Shown: positions 53,763-62,564, numbered from the stretch's first letter. The stretch is 64,000 nucleotides of DNA from FCB group bacterium (GCA_024231695.1 JAAEQF010000742.1:1-64000); one strand, 5' to 3'. The notes: generated from the sequence alone by a model not told the origin. Numbers and translations: made by a program.

Positions 53763-55166
53763 GTGTCAATGCGCATCAGTCATATCCCGTTTTACGACCG
53801 TTTGCCGGTATCCAGTTTGCGACTTTTGACTGCGGCCGCCGTTTATGCCGTGCCGGTGATGTTGCTGATGTTATGGAAACTACAGGCCGGAATTATTATG
53901 GCGGTTGCCCCCCTGCTGTTTTTAACTGTAGCTCACGGACCGACGGCAATCATGATTCTAATCGCCGCCTCGTTTGTTTATATCCCGCTGGGCGTCGATA
54001 TCTTCCTTCTGCCCGCCGATCTGGCAGCTTTTGTCCTAATCGCTGCGTACGTTGTCGATTTATTATGCCGTGGTGCATCCCCGGTCCGAAACCGGATTGC
54101 CCGCCCTTATCTGGCTTATTTGCTGGTTATCGTGATCTCCCTGAGCCTTGAAGGATTTACTGATCTATCTGTGCGATTTTTTAGTCGCCAGGTAGTGCTT
54201 TTCGGCACGTTTGCCGCGGTAGCTCATTTCGGGTATAAGATTCGCGTTCGCCATTTCCTGCAATTAATGATCATCGCTGCCGTCGTTAACTCCTCGTTTT
54301 CCCTGAGTCAATTCCTGATGGCCGGTGGACAGATTAGAACGTTCGGAGCGGCCGGACTCGGATTTGGCGATCATGCCATGTTGGCTTTTCTTATATCGGT
54401 TGTGTATTATTTCTGGTCGCGCGATCTGCGAGCGAGATTCCTGTATGGAATGGCGGCTATTATCACAATGGGCGGTATGGTAGCCACCCAGACCAGAGCC
54501 TCGATCATTACTGCCATGTGGGGGTTGGCGATCGTCATCTTCCTCGCTCTCTGGGCCGGGGCGCGTCTGAGCCGGAAATCACCGAGAAGAAATTTGTTTA
54601 TAGCCGGAGCGTTGGTTCTTCTGATCGTTCCTCTGCTGGCTCTCTACACGCCGATTTTTGAAGGTATTTTCTATCGTTTTGGAAGGATGGGCCTGGAGGC
54701 CACCGGCACTATTCTTCTGCGTGTTTCCTTGTGGAAGGCGGCCCTGTCCGCCTTTTGGGCCAATCCTTTGTTTGGTATCGGCACCGGGAATTTTGCGGCT
54801 ATTCATCTCTGGATTCCGGAGGTTCGTTTCGATCCCATTTTTTATCTGGTGGCCGGTTTATCGACTCATGCCCTGGCTATGACGGCACTGGCCGAAACCG
54901 GACTGGCCGGTTTTTCGACCCTGGCCTATTTCCTTGTTCGGGCTGTTAAAACCGCCTTCCGTAATTTTTCAGAAGCAGAATCGAATTACGATATCGCCGA
55001 TACTCACTGCCTGCTGGCGGTGGCTATTGCTGTACTGGGTTCATCCATTTATGCTGGATCCTGGTTCTGGGGTAACAACAGCTACCATATGGCCATTTTC
55101 TTCGGACTCATCGCCTCCTATCGACACCATCCCGATCCGCCCAAAGTCGGAGGGGAGGAGGCGTGA
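53763..55166 (+). CDS. O-antigen ligase/polymerase-like membrane protein
   Basis: A 467-residue membrane protein with about 11-12 helices and the Wzy_C/O-antigen ligase pattern. The diagnostic part is the large periplasmic loop after helix 9 or so, with RVSLWKAALSAFWANPLFGIGTG followed by ALAMTALAETGLAGF, a combination shared by WaaL and Wzy enzymes. Arg and His residues there act in catalysis in known members. It is the likely polymerase of this cluster. GTG 53763 or ATG 53769 may be the start; the difference is two residues. The end overlaps the glycosyltransferase start by four bases. Confidence 0.83.
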   Translation: MSMRISHIPFYDRLPVSSLRLLTAAAVYAVPVMLLMLWKLQAGIIMAVAPLLFLTVAHGPTAIMILIAASFVYIPLGVDIFLLPADLAAFVLIAAYVVDLLCRGASPVRNRIARPYLAYLLVIVISLSLEGFTDLSVRFFSRQVVLFGTFAAVAHFGYKIRVRHFLQLMIIAAVVNSSFSLSQFLMAGGQIRTFGAAGLGFGDHAMLAFLISVVYYFWSRDLRARFLYGMAAIITMGGMVATQTRASIITAMWGLAIVIFLALWAGARLSRKSPRRNLFIAGALVLLIVPLLALYTPIFEGIFYRFGRMGLEATGTILLRVSLWKAALSAFWANPLFGIGTGNFAAIHLWIPEVRFDPIFYLVAGLSTHALAMTALAETGLAGFSTLAYFLVRAVKTAFRNFSEAESNYDIADTHCLLAVAIAVLGSSIYAGSWFWGNNSYHMAIFFGLIASYRHHPDPPKVGGEEA

Positions 55167-56224
55167 TAATTGTTATGCTGGCTCAGGCCGGCTCCGTTCA
55201 TAATACACGTTGGAGTCGCGGGTTGGCGGCCAGAGGTCATCGCCTGATTATAATCAGCAATGATAGCCTCGAATTCCCGGCCACGGAGATCGAAACGATT
55301 ATTCTTCCCGGAAGTTCCGCAATCGCTTATTTTAAAAATATTCCCCGCGTCCGCAAAATCATCCGTCGCATCAAGCCGGATATCGTTCATGCTCATTATG
55401 CCACTGGCTATGGCCTGTGGGGAAGCTGTCAGAACACAGCGCCTTTTGTTCTCACTGTCTGGGGTAGCGACATAGAGGATGCCTTAAAAAATAAACTGAC
55501 TACAGCCCCCATAGTCCGGAGGGCTCTGAAAATGGCCCAATGTGTCACTTCGGCCAGCCGCCACCTGGTTGAAAGGACACTGGCCTTCGAACCATCAGTT
55601 GAGGATAAAATCCATGTCGTTCCCTTCGGCGTTCCGCTTCCAAAAGAGGTGGATGATTCCTCAAAGACAAACGATGACATCATCCGCTTCGTTTTCACCA
55701 AGTATTACAAACCGGTTTATGCTCCCGACATTGCCCTGAAAGCCTTCGCCGTGGCCGCTCGTAAAAATAAAAACATTCGTCTGACAATGATCGGCGGCGG
55801 ACCGATGGAAGCCGACTTGAAGCAGATGGCCGAAAACTGGCATCTGACCGGGCGAGTGGAGATAAAAGGCTGGCAGAGCATGGCTGCCACCGAAAAGTTG
55901 ATTAACGCCGCCGATGTGATGTTGATGCCTTCCCGTCGAGAATCTTTTGGAGTGGCCGCGTTGGAAGCTCTGGCACATGGCAAACCGGTGATTGGATCCA
56001 AAGTAGGAGGCATCCCGGAGATTGTCGAAGACGAAGTCAATGGATTGTTGATACCCACCGAGGACCCCGAATCCTTGGCTATGGCTATCCTGAGACTGGC
56101 CGGAGACAGGGATTTACGCCGCCGGATGGGCCGTGCGGGTAAGGCCGGTGTCCGGGAACGGTTTGATTTTGAAAAGTGTCTGGATATGATGGAAGAGTTG
56201 TATGACCGAATCGGCACTTCGTAA
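55163..56224 (+). CDS. GT4 family glycosyltransferase
   Basis: A 353-residue retaining glycosyltransferase with GT-B fold. The N-terminal domain begins MIIVMLAQAGSVHNTRWS. The C-terminal domain shows the donor-binding features of GT4: GGGPMEADL, INAADVMLMPSRRESFGVAALEALAHG (with the E-x7-E motif, ESFGVAALE) and GGIPEIV. It transfers a sugar from a nucleotide donor to the growing lipid-linked chain; the donor cannot be told. The start is GTG 55163 following GAGGAGG, inside the end of the polymerase gene. Confidence 0.92.
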   Translation: MIIVMLAQAGSVHNTRWSRGLAARGHRLIIISNDSLEFPATEIETIILPGSSAIAYFKNIPRVRKIIRRIKPDIVHAHYATGYGLWGSCQNTAPFVLTVWGSDIEDALKNKLTTAPIVRRALKMAQCVTSASRHLVERTLAFEPSVEDKIHVVPFGVPLPKEVDDSSKTNDDIIRFVFTKYYKPVYAPDIALKAFAVAARKNKNIRLTMIGGGPMEADLKQMAENWHLTGRVEIKGWQSMAATEKLINAADVMLMPSRRESFGVAALEALAHGKPVIGSKVGGIPEIVEDEVNGLLIPTEDPESLAMAILRLAGDRDLRRRMGRAGKAGVRERFDFEKCLDMMEELYDRIGTS

Positions 56225-56243
56225 AAACGCGGAAGTATAATCA

Positions 56244-56930
56244 ATGACCGGAGAGCGAAAAAAAATCGATCAGATCTTCCGAGATCGCCAAGCTTTGGCT
56301 TCAAAATATTCACTCGACATTCCCGGAAACAGGTTAAATCTTGATCTCCTGCTTGAAGAGATCGTGAAATTTATCGGTCGGTCGTTCTCTGACCTGTCAT
56401 CGGTCAAAATGCTCGATCTGGGCGCGGGGGAACTATTCTGGGTGGATCAGTTTGCCCGCATGGGTCTGACTGATAGAAACTGTTTCGGGTCGGACTTGCT
56501 TTTGTGGCGGATGAAAGTCGGCCGCGAAATCGGCCGCCGCCATAACGCTGCCGCTGCTTCGGCCGCCGAACTTCCCTTTGCCGATGAAAGTTTCGATCTG
56601 GTAACTCAATTCGTTATGATGACTTCAATTACCGATTTGGCTGTCAGGGAGAAAGCTGTAGCGGAAATGAAGCGGATTCTGCGCCCCGGAGGTTTTATCC
56701 TCTGGCATGATTTCCGAATCAATAATCCTTCCAATCCGCATACTCTGGCAATCGGTAAAAAAGAGCTGTATGGCTATTTCACGGATTGGCCGATTGACTG
56801 CCGGACGACTACTCTCCTGCCTCCACTGGCCAGAAAAATCGGTGGGAAACTATCACCGCTCTTGAAATTATTATACTCTCTGCCTATCTTGCGCACACAT
56901 TATCTGGCGTTAATTGGACCGAAAGGATAG
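56244..56930 (+). CDS. SAM-dependent methyltransferase
   Basis: A 228-residue class I methyltransferase. The SAM-binding motif I is MLDLGAGELFW, the acidic end of beta-2 is in FGSDLLLWRM, motif II/III are AAELPFADESFDLVTQFVMM and KRILRPGGFILWHDF. It probably methylates a sugar or a lipid-linked intermediate of the polysaccharide, since it is located between a glycosyltransferase and an aminotransferase. It starts 20 bases after the glycosyltransferase stop. It overlaps nothing and ends one base before the next start. Confidence 0.88.
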   Translation: MTGERKKIDQIFRDRQALASKYSLDIPGNRLNLDLLLEEIVKFIGRSFSDLSSVKMLDLGAGELFWVDQFARMGLTDRNCFGSDLLLWRMKVGREIGRRHNAAAASAAELPFADESFDLVTQFVMMTSITDLAVREKAVAEMKRILRPGGFILWHDFRINNPSNPHTLAIGKKELYGYFTDWPIDCRTTTLLPPLARKIGGKLSPLLKLLYSLPILRTHYLALIGPKG

Positions 56931-56931
56931 C

Positions 56932-58092
56932 ATGAAAATAACCGGCGTACCGTTTTACAGGCAGTCATTCGGACGAAAAGAGATAGCCGAAGTCACCGAT
57001 ACCATCAAGAGCGGCTGGATCACTACCGGCAAAAAGGCCCGACTGCTGGAAGAAAAAATCTGCGCTTATGTCGGCGCGCGACAAGCCATGGCTGTCAATT
57101 CCTGCACGGCCGGTATGCACCTGCTTCTAAAGGCGTCCGGGATCGGTCCCGGAGACGAAGTCGTCACTACTCCCTACACGTTTGCTTCCACCAGCGAGGC
57201 TATCCTTTATACCGGAGCCAAACCGGTTTACTGCGACATCAATTACGACAGCCTTAATATCGAAGCCGATACGGCTGCGGCCAAATTAAATCGACGGACC
57301 AAAGCGATCCTGCCGGTGCATATTGCCGGTCTGCCTCTGCATATGGATCGCTTCGTTTCTTTGGTCCGAAGCAAAAAGATAAAGCTTTTCGACGATGCCG
57401 CCCATGCCATCGGTGCCTCCTATAAAGGGAAAATGATCGGATCGATCGGTGATGGCAGCGCTTTCAGTTTTTACGCCACCAAAAACCTGACCACCGGCGA
57501 AGGGGGGATGGTCACCACTCGACACGCCGGACTGGCTAAGAAGATAAAACTGCTTTCGCTTCATGCCATGAGCAAAGGCGCCTGGAAAAGATATGCCAAA
57601 GGCGGGTCATGGCGTTATGATCTGCTCGATTTGGGGTACAAATACAATCTGTCCGACATGGCGGCCTCGCTGGGTCTGGTGCAATTCGAAAAATTCGATA
57701 AACTTCAAGCCGCACGTAAAAAAGCAGCGGCGCGATACATAAAAAACCTACAGGATATCGACGCGCTCAAAATGCCGCTGGTCGAAGATTGCTCCGACCA
57801 TGCCTGGCATCTGTTTATTCTGAGACTCCGGCTGAAACAGTTGAAAATCAACCGTGACCATTTTATCGACGAATTGAATAAACGCAATATCGGTACCTCG
57901 GTGCATTTCATTCCCCTTTTCCTGCAGTCGTATTATCGGAAAAACTTGAATCTCAATCGCCGTGATTTCCCCAATGCCGACAAGGCTTTTCGCGAAGTGA
58001 TTACTTTGCCGTTTTTCCCCGATCTTAAAAATGCCGAGATCGATTATGTCTGCGAGGTGATCGAGACTATTTGTCGGAAGCAGAAGCGATGA
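56932..58092 (+). CDS. DegT family sugar aminotransferase, second copy
   Basis: A 386-residue PLP enzyme of the same superfamily as the earlier one but a distinct branch. It has GVPFYRQSFGRKEIAEV, KSGWITTGKKARLLEE, SCTAGMHLLLKASGIGPGDE, LFDDAAHAIGASYKG and the Schiff-base Lys in FYATKNLTTGEGG. The sequence pattern resembles 4-amino sugar aminotransferases such as PseC, ArnB or PglE types. The cluster therefore probably makes two different amino sugars. I chose ATG 56932 with AAAGGA upstream. It overlaps the sugar transferase start by four bases (ATGA). Confidence 0.93.
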   Translation: MKITGVPFYRQSFGRKEIAEVTDTIKSGWITTGKKARLLEEKICAYVGARQAMAVNSCTAGMHLLLKASGIGPGDEVVTTPYTFASTSEAILYTGAKPVYCDINYDSLNIEADTAAAKLNRRTKAILPVHIAGLPLHMDRFVSLVRSKKIKLFDDAAHAIGASYKGKMIGSIGDGSAFSFYATKNLTTGEGGMVTTRHAGLAKKIKLLSLHAMSKGAWKRYAKGGSWRYDLLDLGYKYNLSDMAASLGLVQFEKFDKLQAARKKAAARYIKNLQDIDALKMPLVEDCSDHAWHLFILRLRLKQLKINRDHFIDELNKRNIGTSVHFIPLFLQSYYRKNLNLNRRDFPNADKAFREVITLPFFPDLKNAEIDYVCEVIETICRKQKR

Positions 58093-58676
58093 AAAGGAGC
58101 TTCGATTTTGTCGTCGCTCTGCTGGGATTATTGATCCTGTCGCCGCTTTTACTTATAATCTCGCTGGCTACTCTGGCCACTATGGGTTCTCCGATATTTT
58201 TTCGGCAGATTCGAGTCGGTCGTGGCGGAGTGGATTTCAAAATCATTAAATTCCGTAGCATGATTCGTGATCGGGCAGGTATGGCTATTACCACAGGCAA
58301 AGACACCCGAATTACTCCCTTCGGTCGGTTTCTACGCCGAACTAAACTGGATGAGTTGCCGCAACTGTTCAATGTCGTTTCCGGCGATATGTCGCTGGTC
58401 GGGCCGCGGCCGGAAGTCCCTCAATTTGTCCGCCTTTACACCGAAACGCAACGCCGGGTCCTGGCTGTTCGTCCCGGCTTGACCGATCCGGCTTCGATTG
58501 TATATCGCGATGAGGAAAGCGTCCTGGCTCGTTATGGCGACCCCGAGAGGGCATACATCGAGAAGATCATGCCGGCCAAGTTAAAAATGAATCTGGCTTA
58601 TCTCGAAAAGGCGGGTTTCTGGACCGATTTTGGCCTCATCCTCAAGACCCTGAAACGCCTTAGTTTAAACCGCTAA
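58089..58676 (+). CDS. Phosphoglycosyl transferase (PglC-like)
   Basis: A 195-residue monotopic phosphoglycosyl transferase of the bacterial sugar transferase family. It initiates the repeat unit by moving a sugar-1-phosphate from a nucleotide sugar to a polyprenyl phosphate. The re-entrant membrane helix is FDFVVALLGLLILSPLLLII, followed by the family motifs IIKFRSM, TPFGRFLRRTKLDELPQL (with the catalytic DE pair) and GDMSLVGPRPE. It is the short form without the four-helix N-terminal domain of WbaP/WcaJ. The next gene carries an N-terminal four-helix segment of that kind. Confidence 0.93.
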   Translation: MKRSFDFVVALLGLLILSPLLLIISLATLATMGSPIFFRQIRVGRGGVDFKIIKFRSMIRDRAGMAITTGKDTRITPFGRFLRRTKLDELPQLFNVVSGDMSLVGPRPEVPQFVRLYTETQRRVLAVRPGLTDPASIVYRDEESVLARYGDPERAYIEKIMPAKLKMNLAYLEKAGFWTDFGLILKTLKRLSLNR

Positions 58677-58682
58677 AAGCAC

Positions 58683-58710
58683 TTGCTCCCGTGAAATCAT
58701 TGCTTATATT
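58683..58710 (+). promoter_or_regulatory. Possible internal promoter
   Basis: TTGCTC at 58683-58688 and TATATT at 58705-58710, 16 bases apart, just before the epimerase fusion gene. The -35 box is weak. Confidence 0.35.
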
Positions 58711-58731
58711 ATGAAGCTTGGTATTTAAAAT

Positions 58732-60534
58732 ATGCTCAGAAAACGATACACATATATTCAGGCTGTAGTCGATTTTATCGTCTTCAATCTGGTCACTTGG
58801 TTTCTGGCCTTTGTCCAGCCTGCCCTTGGGCGTCTCTATGGCACCGGACTTCTGTCCAATCTGATGCCCGGCCTGATCGCACTGATGATGGTCGCCCTGC
58901 TGGCTGTTTTTCGCCAGTATCAGCTCAAAAGGCGCGACCGCTTTCTGCGGCAGTTTCTGAGTGCTTTCAATGTCGTGACCCTGGGCTTTTTGCTGATTGT
59001 CGTCATCAGCTTCGACCTTGGAGCCTTGGTAGCCTCCGAACGCGGTTTGCTGGGATTGTTTCTATTAGGGCTTCTTCTGGCCACCGCCGTTTCCCGTATT
59101 ATCACCTATCTTTGGATGGGTAGCCGGCCCGATTTTTCCCTCAAGGAACCGGTAATACTTAAAAATGGCAACGGTCATAACAGTACTGTGGATCAACCCT
59201 TAATCCTGCGGTCGAATCTGACGATTGACGAAGCGATCAGTAAAATCGATGAGTCGCCATTCGACTTTGCCGTTTTGACCGATGAGGATGGGTATTTTAC
59301 CGGAACGGTTACCGACGGCGACATTATCGAAGCTCAACTCAATGACGCCGACAAAAACAAACCGATCCGCGAGATCATGAACCGCAGTCATCCGGTGGCT
59401 CGGGATTCGTTGACGGCAATCAAAATGCGCCAGATGATGATCGACCGAAACTTGCGCTTTTTGCCACTTCTGAACAATGTCGGTAAACCGGTGCGAGTGG
59501 TTTTGCATTCCGATCTGGACCCCAAATACCGAAACGGTAAAATCGAAAATAAATTGCGGCGAATTTTGATTATCGGCGGAGCCGGATATATCGGATCGAT
59601 TATGGTCCGCTATCTGCTCAAACGCGGTTATCATGTTTCAGTTCTTGATAATCTCACTTTCGGCTATGACGCCCTTGAGGGTCTGGACAATCATCCAGCC
59701 TATCGTTTTTATAAAGGCGACGCCCGCAATATTCAGGACCTGATGACTTCGATGAAAGACGTCGATGCCGTAGTGCATCTGGCGGCCATTGTCGGCGACC
59801 CGGCCTGCGCTCTTGATCCTCGCGCGACTATCGATATCAATTATGAAGCCTCCAAGCTTTTGGTCGATGCCTGCCTGCATAAGAAAGTCGATCGTTTGCT
59901 TTTCGCCTCCAGTTGCTCGGTTTATGGCGCCAGCGAAAACGGCGAACTGCTGACCGAGGAGTCGCCTTTAAATCCCGTTTCGCTTTATGCCGAAACCCGT
60001 CTGCGCAGCGAAGAGGCGATTCTTAACCGAGCCGTGCCGCCTTTGGCCGTGACCATGTTCCGGTTGGCGACAGTGTTCGGATTTTCTTATCGCCCTCGTT
60101 TCGATCTGGTAGTCAATATCCTGACGGCGCGGGCTTTGGAGGACGGCGAAATCTCGATTTTCGGCGGTTCGCAATGGCGGCCCAATGTACATGTCCATGA
60201 CGTGGTCCGAGCTTTCGTGGCCGGGCTGGAAGCGCCCAAAGAAAATATCGACCGGCAGATTTTCAATCTCGGGTCCGAAAGTCAAAACTATCGTATCTCC
60301 GAACTGGGCGAACTGGTCAAGGAAGCTGTTCCGGGAACGAAAGTGAAACTGGTCGAAGCCGAGATGGACAAGCGTGATTATAAAGTCGGGTTCGATAAGA
60401 TTGAAAGCATGTTGAACTGGAAAGCGGGGATGACTGTCCGCGACGGTATCCAGGAAATTATCGACGCTCATCGTAATAAAAAATTCGGTCATTATTCCAA
60501 ACGCATCTATTCCAACCTCAAACAAATGCAATAG
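58732..60534 (+). CDS. 4TM-CBS-epimerase fusion protein
   Basis: A 600-residue three-part protein. Residues 1-130 form four hydrophobic helices resembling the membrane domain of polytopic phosphoglycosyl transferases and of WbpM/PglF dehydratases. Residues 155-262 are a CBS pair (LTIDEAISKIDESPFDFAVL; REIMNRSHPVARDSLTAIKM). Residues 277-600 are an extended SDR of the sugar-nucleotide epimerase/dehydratase type with the NAD motif GGAGYIGS and SSCSVYGASE. The catalytic YxxxK reads Y419-AET-R423, an arginine in place of lysine. In WbpM/PglF a different Rossmann domain links membrane and SDR parts, so the CBS linker is unusual and could allow adenylate-level control of precursor synthesis. No clear ribosome binding site precedes the ATG. 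The stop codon lies within a hairpin repeat. Confidence 0.85.
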   Translation: MLRKRYTYIQAVVDFIVFNLVTWFLAFVQPALGRLYGTGLLSNLMPGLIALMMVALLAVFRQYQLKRRDRFLRQFLSAFNVVTLGFLLIVVISFDLGALVASERGLLGLFLLGLLLATAVSRIITYLWMGSRPDFSLKEPVILKNGNGHNSTVDQPLILRSNLTIDEAISKIDESPFDFAVLTDEDGYFTGTVTDGDIIEAQLNDADKNKPIREIMNRSHPVARDSLTAIKMRQMMIDRNLRFLPLLNNVGKPVRVVLHSDLDPKYRNGKIENKLRRILIIGGAGYIGSIMVRYLLKRGYHVSVLDNLTFGYDALEGLDNHPAYRFYKGDARNIQDLMTSMKDVDAVVHLAAIVGDPACALDPRATIDINYEASKLLVDACLHKKVDRLLFASSCSVYGASENGELLTEESPLNPVSLYAETRLRSEEAILNRAVPPLAVTMFRLATVFGFSYRPRFDLVVNILTARALEDGEISIFGGSQWRPNVHVHDVVRAFVAGLEAPKENIDRQIFNLGSESQNYRISELGELVKEAVPGTKVKLVEAEMDKRDYKVGFDKIESMLNWKAGMTVRDGIQEIIDAHRNKKFGHYSKRIYSNLKQMQ

Positions 60535-60735
60535 GCGGAGCCTATTTTTGGCTGTCGCGTGTATGATCGAAGTACTCTTTTGTGAGCCCGGCGAAGCGCG
60601 GCGAACCAGAAACACACGAGTGTGTGAGGCCGAAGGCCGAACCGACAGGCATCGCCTGTTTCTCTGCTCGATCGCTGCGCTATCTCGCTGGCGGGGCCTG
60701 CCCTACACCCTGTGCCCAGGGTGCGGTACTGGAAA
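60531..60735. repeat. Modular hairpin repeats, second cluster
   Basis: This is the family seen at 1-415. Elements: ATAGGC-GGA-GCCTAT at 60531-60545, which overlaps the stop of the epimerase gene and runs into TTTT; ACACAC-GA-GTGTGT at 60612-60625; GGCC-GAA-GGCC near 60628-60638; ACAGGC-ATC-GCCTGT at 60645-60659; and CACCCTG-TGCC-CAGGGTG at 60706-60723. The 35 bases at 60591-60625 are identical to 62473-62507. Confidence 0.8.
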
Positions 60736-60742
60736 ATTAATG

Positions 60743-60770
60743 TTGACATTATTTTAAATGTACTTATACT
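60743..60770 (+). promoter_or_regulatory. Sigma-70-type promoter
   Basis: TTGACA at 60743-60748 and TATACT at 60765-60770 with a 16-base spacer, just right of the hairpin repeats and about 30 bases before the start of the FlgD-tailed protein gene. Confidence 0.7.
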
Positions 60771-60798
60771 GATATAAGCGCGTTAAGTGGAGGAGAAT

Positions 60799-62361
60799 AT
60801 GCGATTTGCCTTTTTATCTCTGCTCATCATTGTATCGTTATTACAACCTTCCTCAATAATTTCGGCGGTTGAAATCACTTTTTCAGAGCCTTTTCTTATT
60901 GAAACTGATATCGATAGCACATGCAATTATACATATCCTACCTTATTAACTGATAGCGCCGGGGTTTTGCTTTATAATCAGCTTTCCACTGACACCAGTA
61001 CGCAGATTATTGGATACCGATTCAATGTTGAGGGATCTCAGCCGGTGATAGAATCGCGTGGAAATGTCATACAACTGGATACTGCCCTTTGTGCGCCGTG
61101 GTTCTATGATCTTGGTGACCGTAAGGCGCTTTTCTATCATGAGTACACGGATAAATATCGAGGGCGCATGATATTTTTCAATGGCGATTTTCCGCTTCAG
61201 GAAGATGTCGACAATCGAATTCACCTTTACTCCGCCAACCAGGTTCACCCGCCGGCAGCGCTTAGAATCGATTCGCTTCTATATTTGACCCAGTTTTATA
61301 ATTGGAGTCATGGTGCGGAAGAAGTCTTTTTGTCATCGGCCAATGTACTAATTAATCTGACAAATTACTCCTTTCTTCCTCCCGACGATTACGTGTTTTT
61401 AAGTTCCACCGCTGGACGCACTGCGCTGACTCCATGCAATGACACCGCAGTAGTCTCAGAGTATTGGCAATTCTGCAATGACCATGCCCCGGCCAGTTGT
61501 CGTGAGTATTTCTGTGGCTATTTCGGTGTTTTCTGGCAAGACACCACATATTTGAGATTCTCATTTAATGAACAGACCGGTTCCTGTAATTCAGGTTTTG
61601 ATCATCATAACGATTGGTACTCCGATATATTTAGCGTCAAGGTCGGGGAAGAATATGTGATCTGGCGGGAAAACAGTTTTGATTTAATGCAGGCAAATAC
61701 AGTTGACCGAACATTTGACCGGGTTGTCGATTTGCAGGCCGCCGCAGGGATAGACTTTGGATATTCTACTTCGCACCCATTTACAATTAATCCGGTGAAA
61801 ATTGACGACGGCTACGCCGTTTTTATGATTAACAACCTTCATCCGTGGGAAAGTTATCTGCTGGTTTTTGATGGCCATTGGAAAATTGAAGGTCATGCCA
61901 TTATTCCGTTGGCTGATTCAGCACACGAGTTTTCTCAGTTTGCGTATTGTCCACAGGACGAACAAATTTATTTTGCCTATTCAGCTTCGCTATCGGATTC
62001 GTATTCAACCTCTCGGGTATTTCTGCAATCGGTCGCTATCAACAACGTCACCGATGTCGAGGACGTTAATGGTCCCCTCCCTGGACAATTTTCATTAGAG
62101 CAAAATTCTCCAAATCCATTTAATCCATTGACTAAAATCGAATTCTATCTCCCACGGCAGTCAAAAGTCGAACTGTCGATATATAATATTCAAGGCCAAA
62201 AAGTAGCTACGTTGATTAACAGGAGTCTGCCGGTCGGTGATCATGAAATTATCTGGAACGGCACCGATGACGCCGGAAAGCCCGTTGCTTCTGGTGTCTA
62301 TTTTTATAAAATCATTTCCGGTGATCTCTCCCAAGCACGTAAAATGATTCTTTTGAAGTAA
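60799..62361 (+). CDS. Secreted protein with FlgD-like C-terminal domain
   Basis: A 520-residue secreted protein. It begins with a signal peptide (FAFLSLLIIVSLLQPSSIISA). Residues 25-420 are a beta-rich region of unknown family containing several Cys (DTALCAP, DHAPASCREYFCGYFG, TGSCNSGF), possibly a beta-propeller. The last 90 residues form a FlgD-like sorting domain: NSPNPFNPLTKIEFYL, LSIYNIQGQKV, SGVYFYKI and a KMILLK end. This tail marks proteins exported by type IX-like systems in FCB bacteria. ATG 60799 follows GGAGGAG; an ATG at 60787 lies upstream of that site. The stop codon touches a hairpin repeat. Confidence 0.82.
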   Translation: MRFAFLSLLIIVSLLQPSSIISAVEITFSEPFLIETDIDSTCNYTYPTLLTDSAGVLLYNQLSTDTSTQIIGYRFNVEGSQPVIESRGNVIQLDTALCAPWFYDLGDRKALFYHEYTDKYRGRMIFFNGDFPLQEDVDNRIHLYSANQVHPPAALRIDSLLYLTQFYNWSHGAEEVFLSSANVLINLTNYSFLPPDDYVFLSSTAGRTALTPCNDTAVVSEYWQFCNDHAPASCREYFCGYFGVFWQDTTYLRFSFNEQTGSCNSGFDHHNDWYSDIFSVKVGEEYVIWRENSFDLMQANTVDRTFDRVVDLQAAAGIDFGYSTSHPFTINPVKIDDGYAVFMINNLHPWESYLLVFDGHWKIEGHAIIPLADSAHEFSQFAYCPQDEQIYFAYSASLSDSYSTSRVFLQSVAINNVTDVEDVNGPLPGQFSLEQNSPNPFNPLTKIEFYLPRQSKVELSIYNIQGQKVATLINRSLPVGDHEIIWNGTDDAGKPVASGVYFYKIISGDLSQARKMILLK

Positions 62362-62512
62362 CGCACTAGTGCGTCTTTCACTGTCGTGTGGATGTCCAAA
62401 TCCCAGTGTGAGCCAAGCGAAGCGAGCCGAACAGAAAAGACACGAGTGTGTGAGGCCGAAGGCCGCGAGGCAGCGAAGCGCGGCGAACCAGAAACACACG
62501 AGTGTGTTTTTA
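62361..62512. repeat. Modular hairpin repeats, third cluster
   Basis: Members: ACGCAC-TA-GTGCGT at 62361-62374, which starts at the last base of the preceding stop codon and runs into CTTTC; an ACAC-GA-GTGT copy near 62440-62449; GGCC-GAA-GGCC near 62455-62465; and ACACAC-GA-GTGTGT at 62494-62507 followed by TTTT. The linkers match those of the clusters at 60531 and, inverted, at 1-60. The hairpins lie between two convergent genes and may end both transcripts. Confidence 0.8.
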
Positions 62513-62564
62513 CTTTATCAGTGGTGTCGGAATCAGGGATGGTTTGATTTAAATTATGCCGTTC

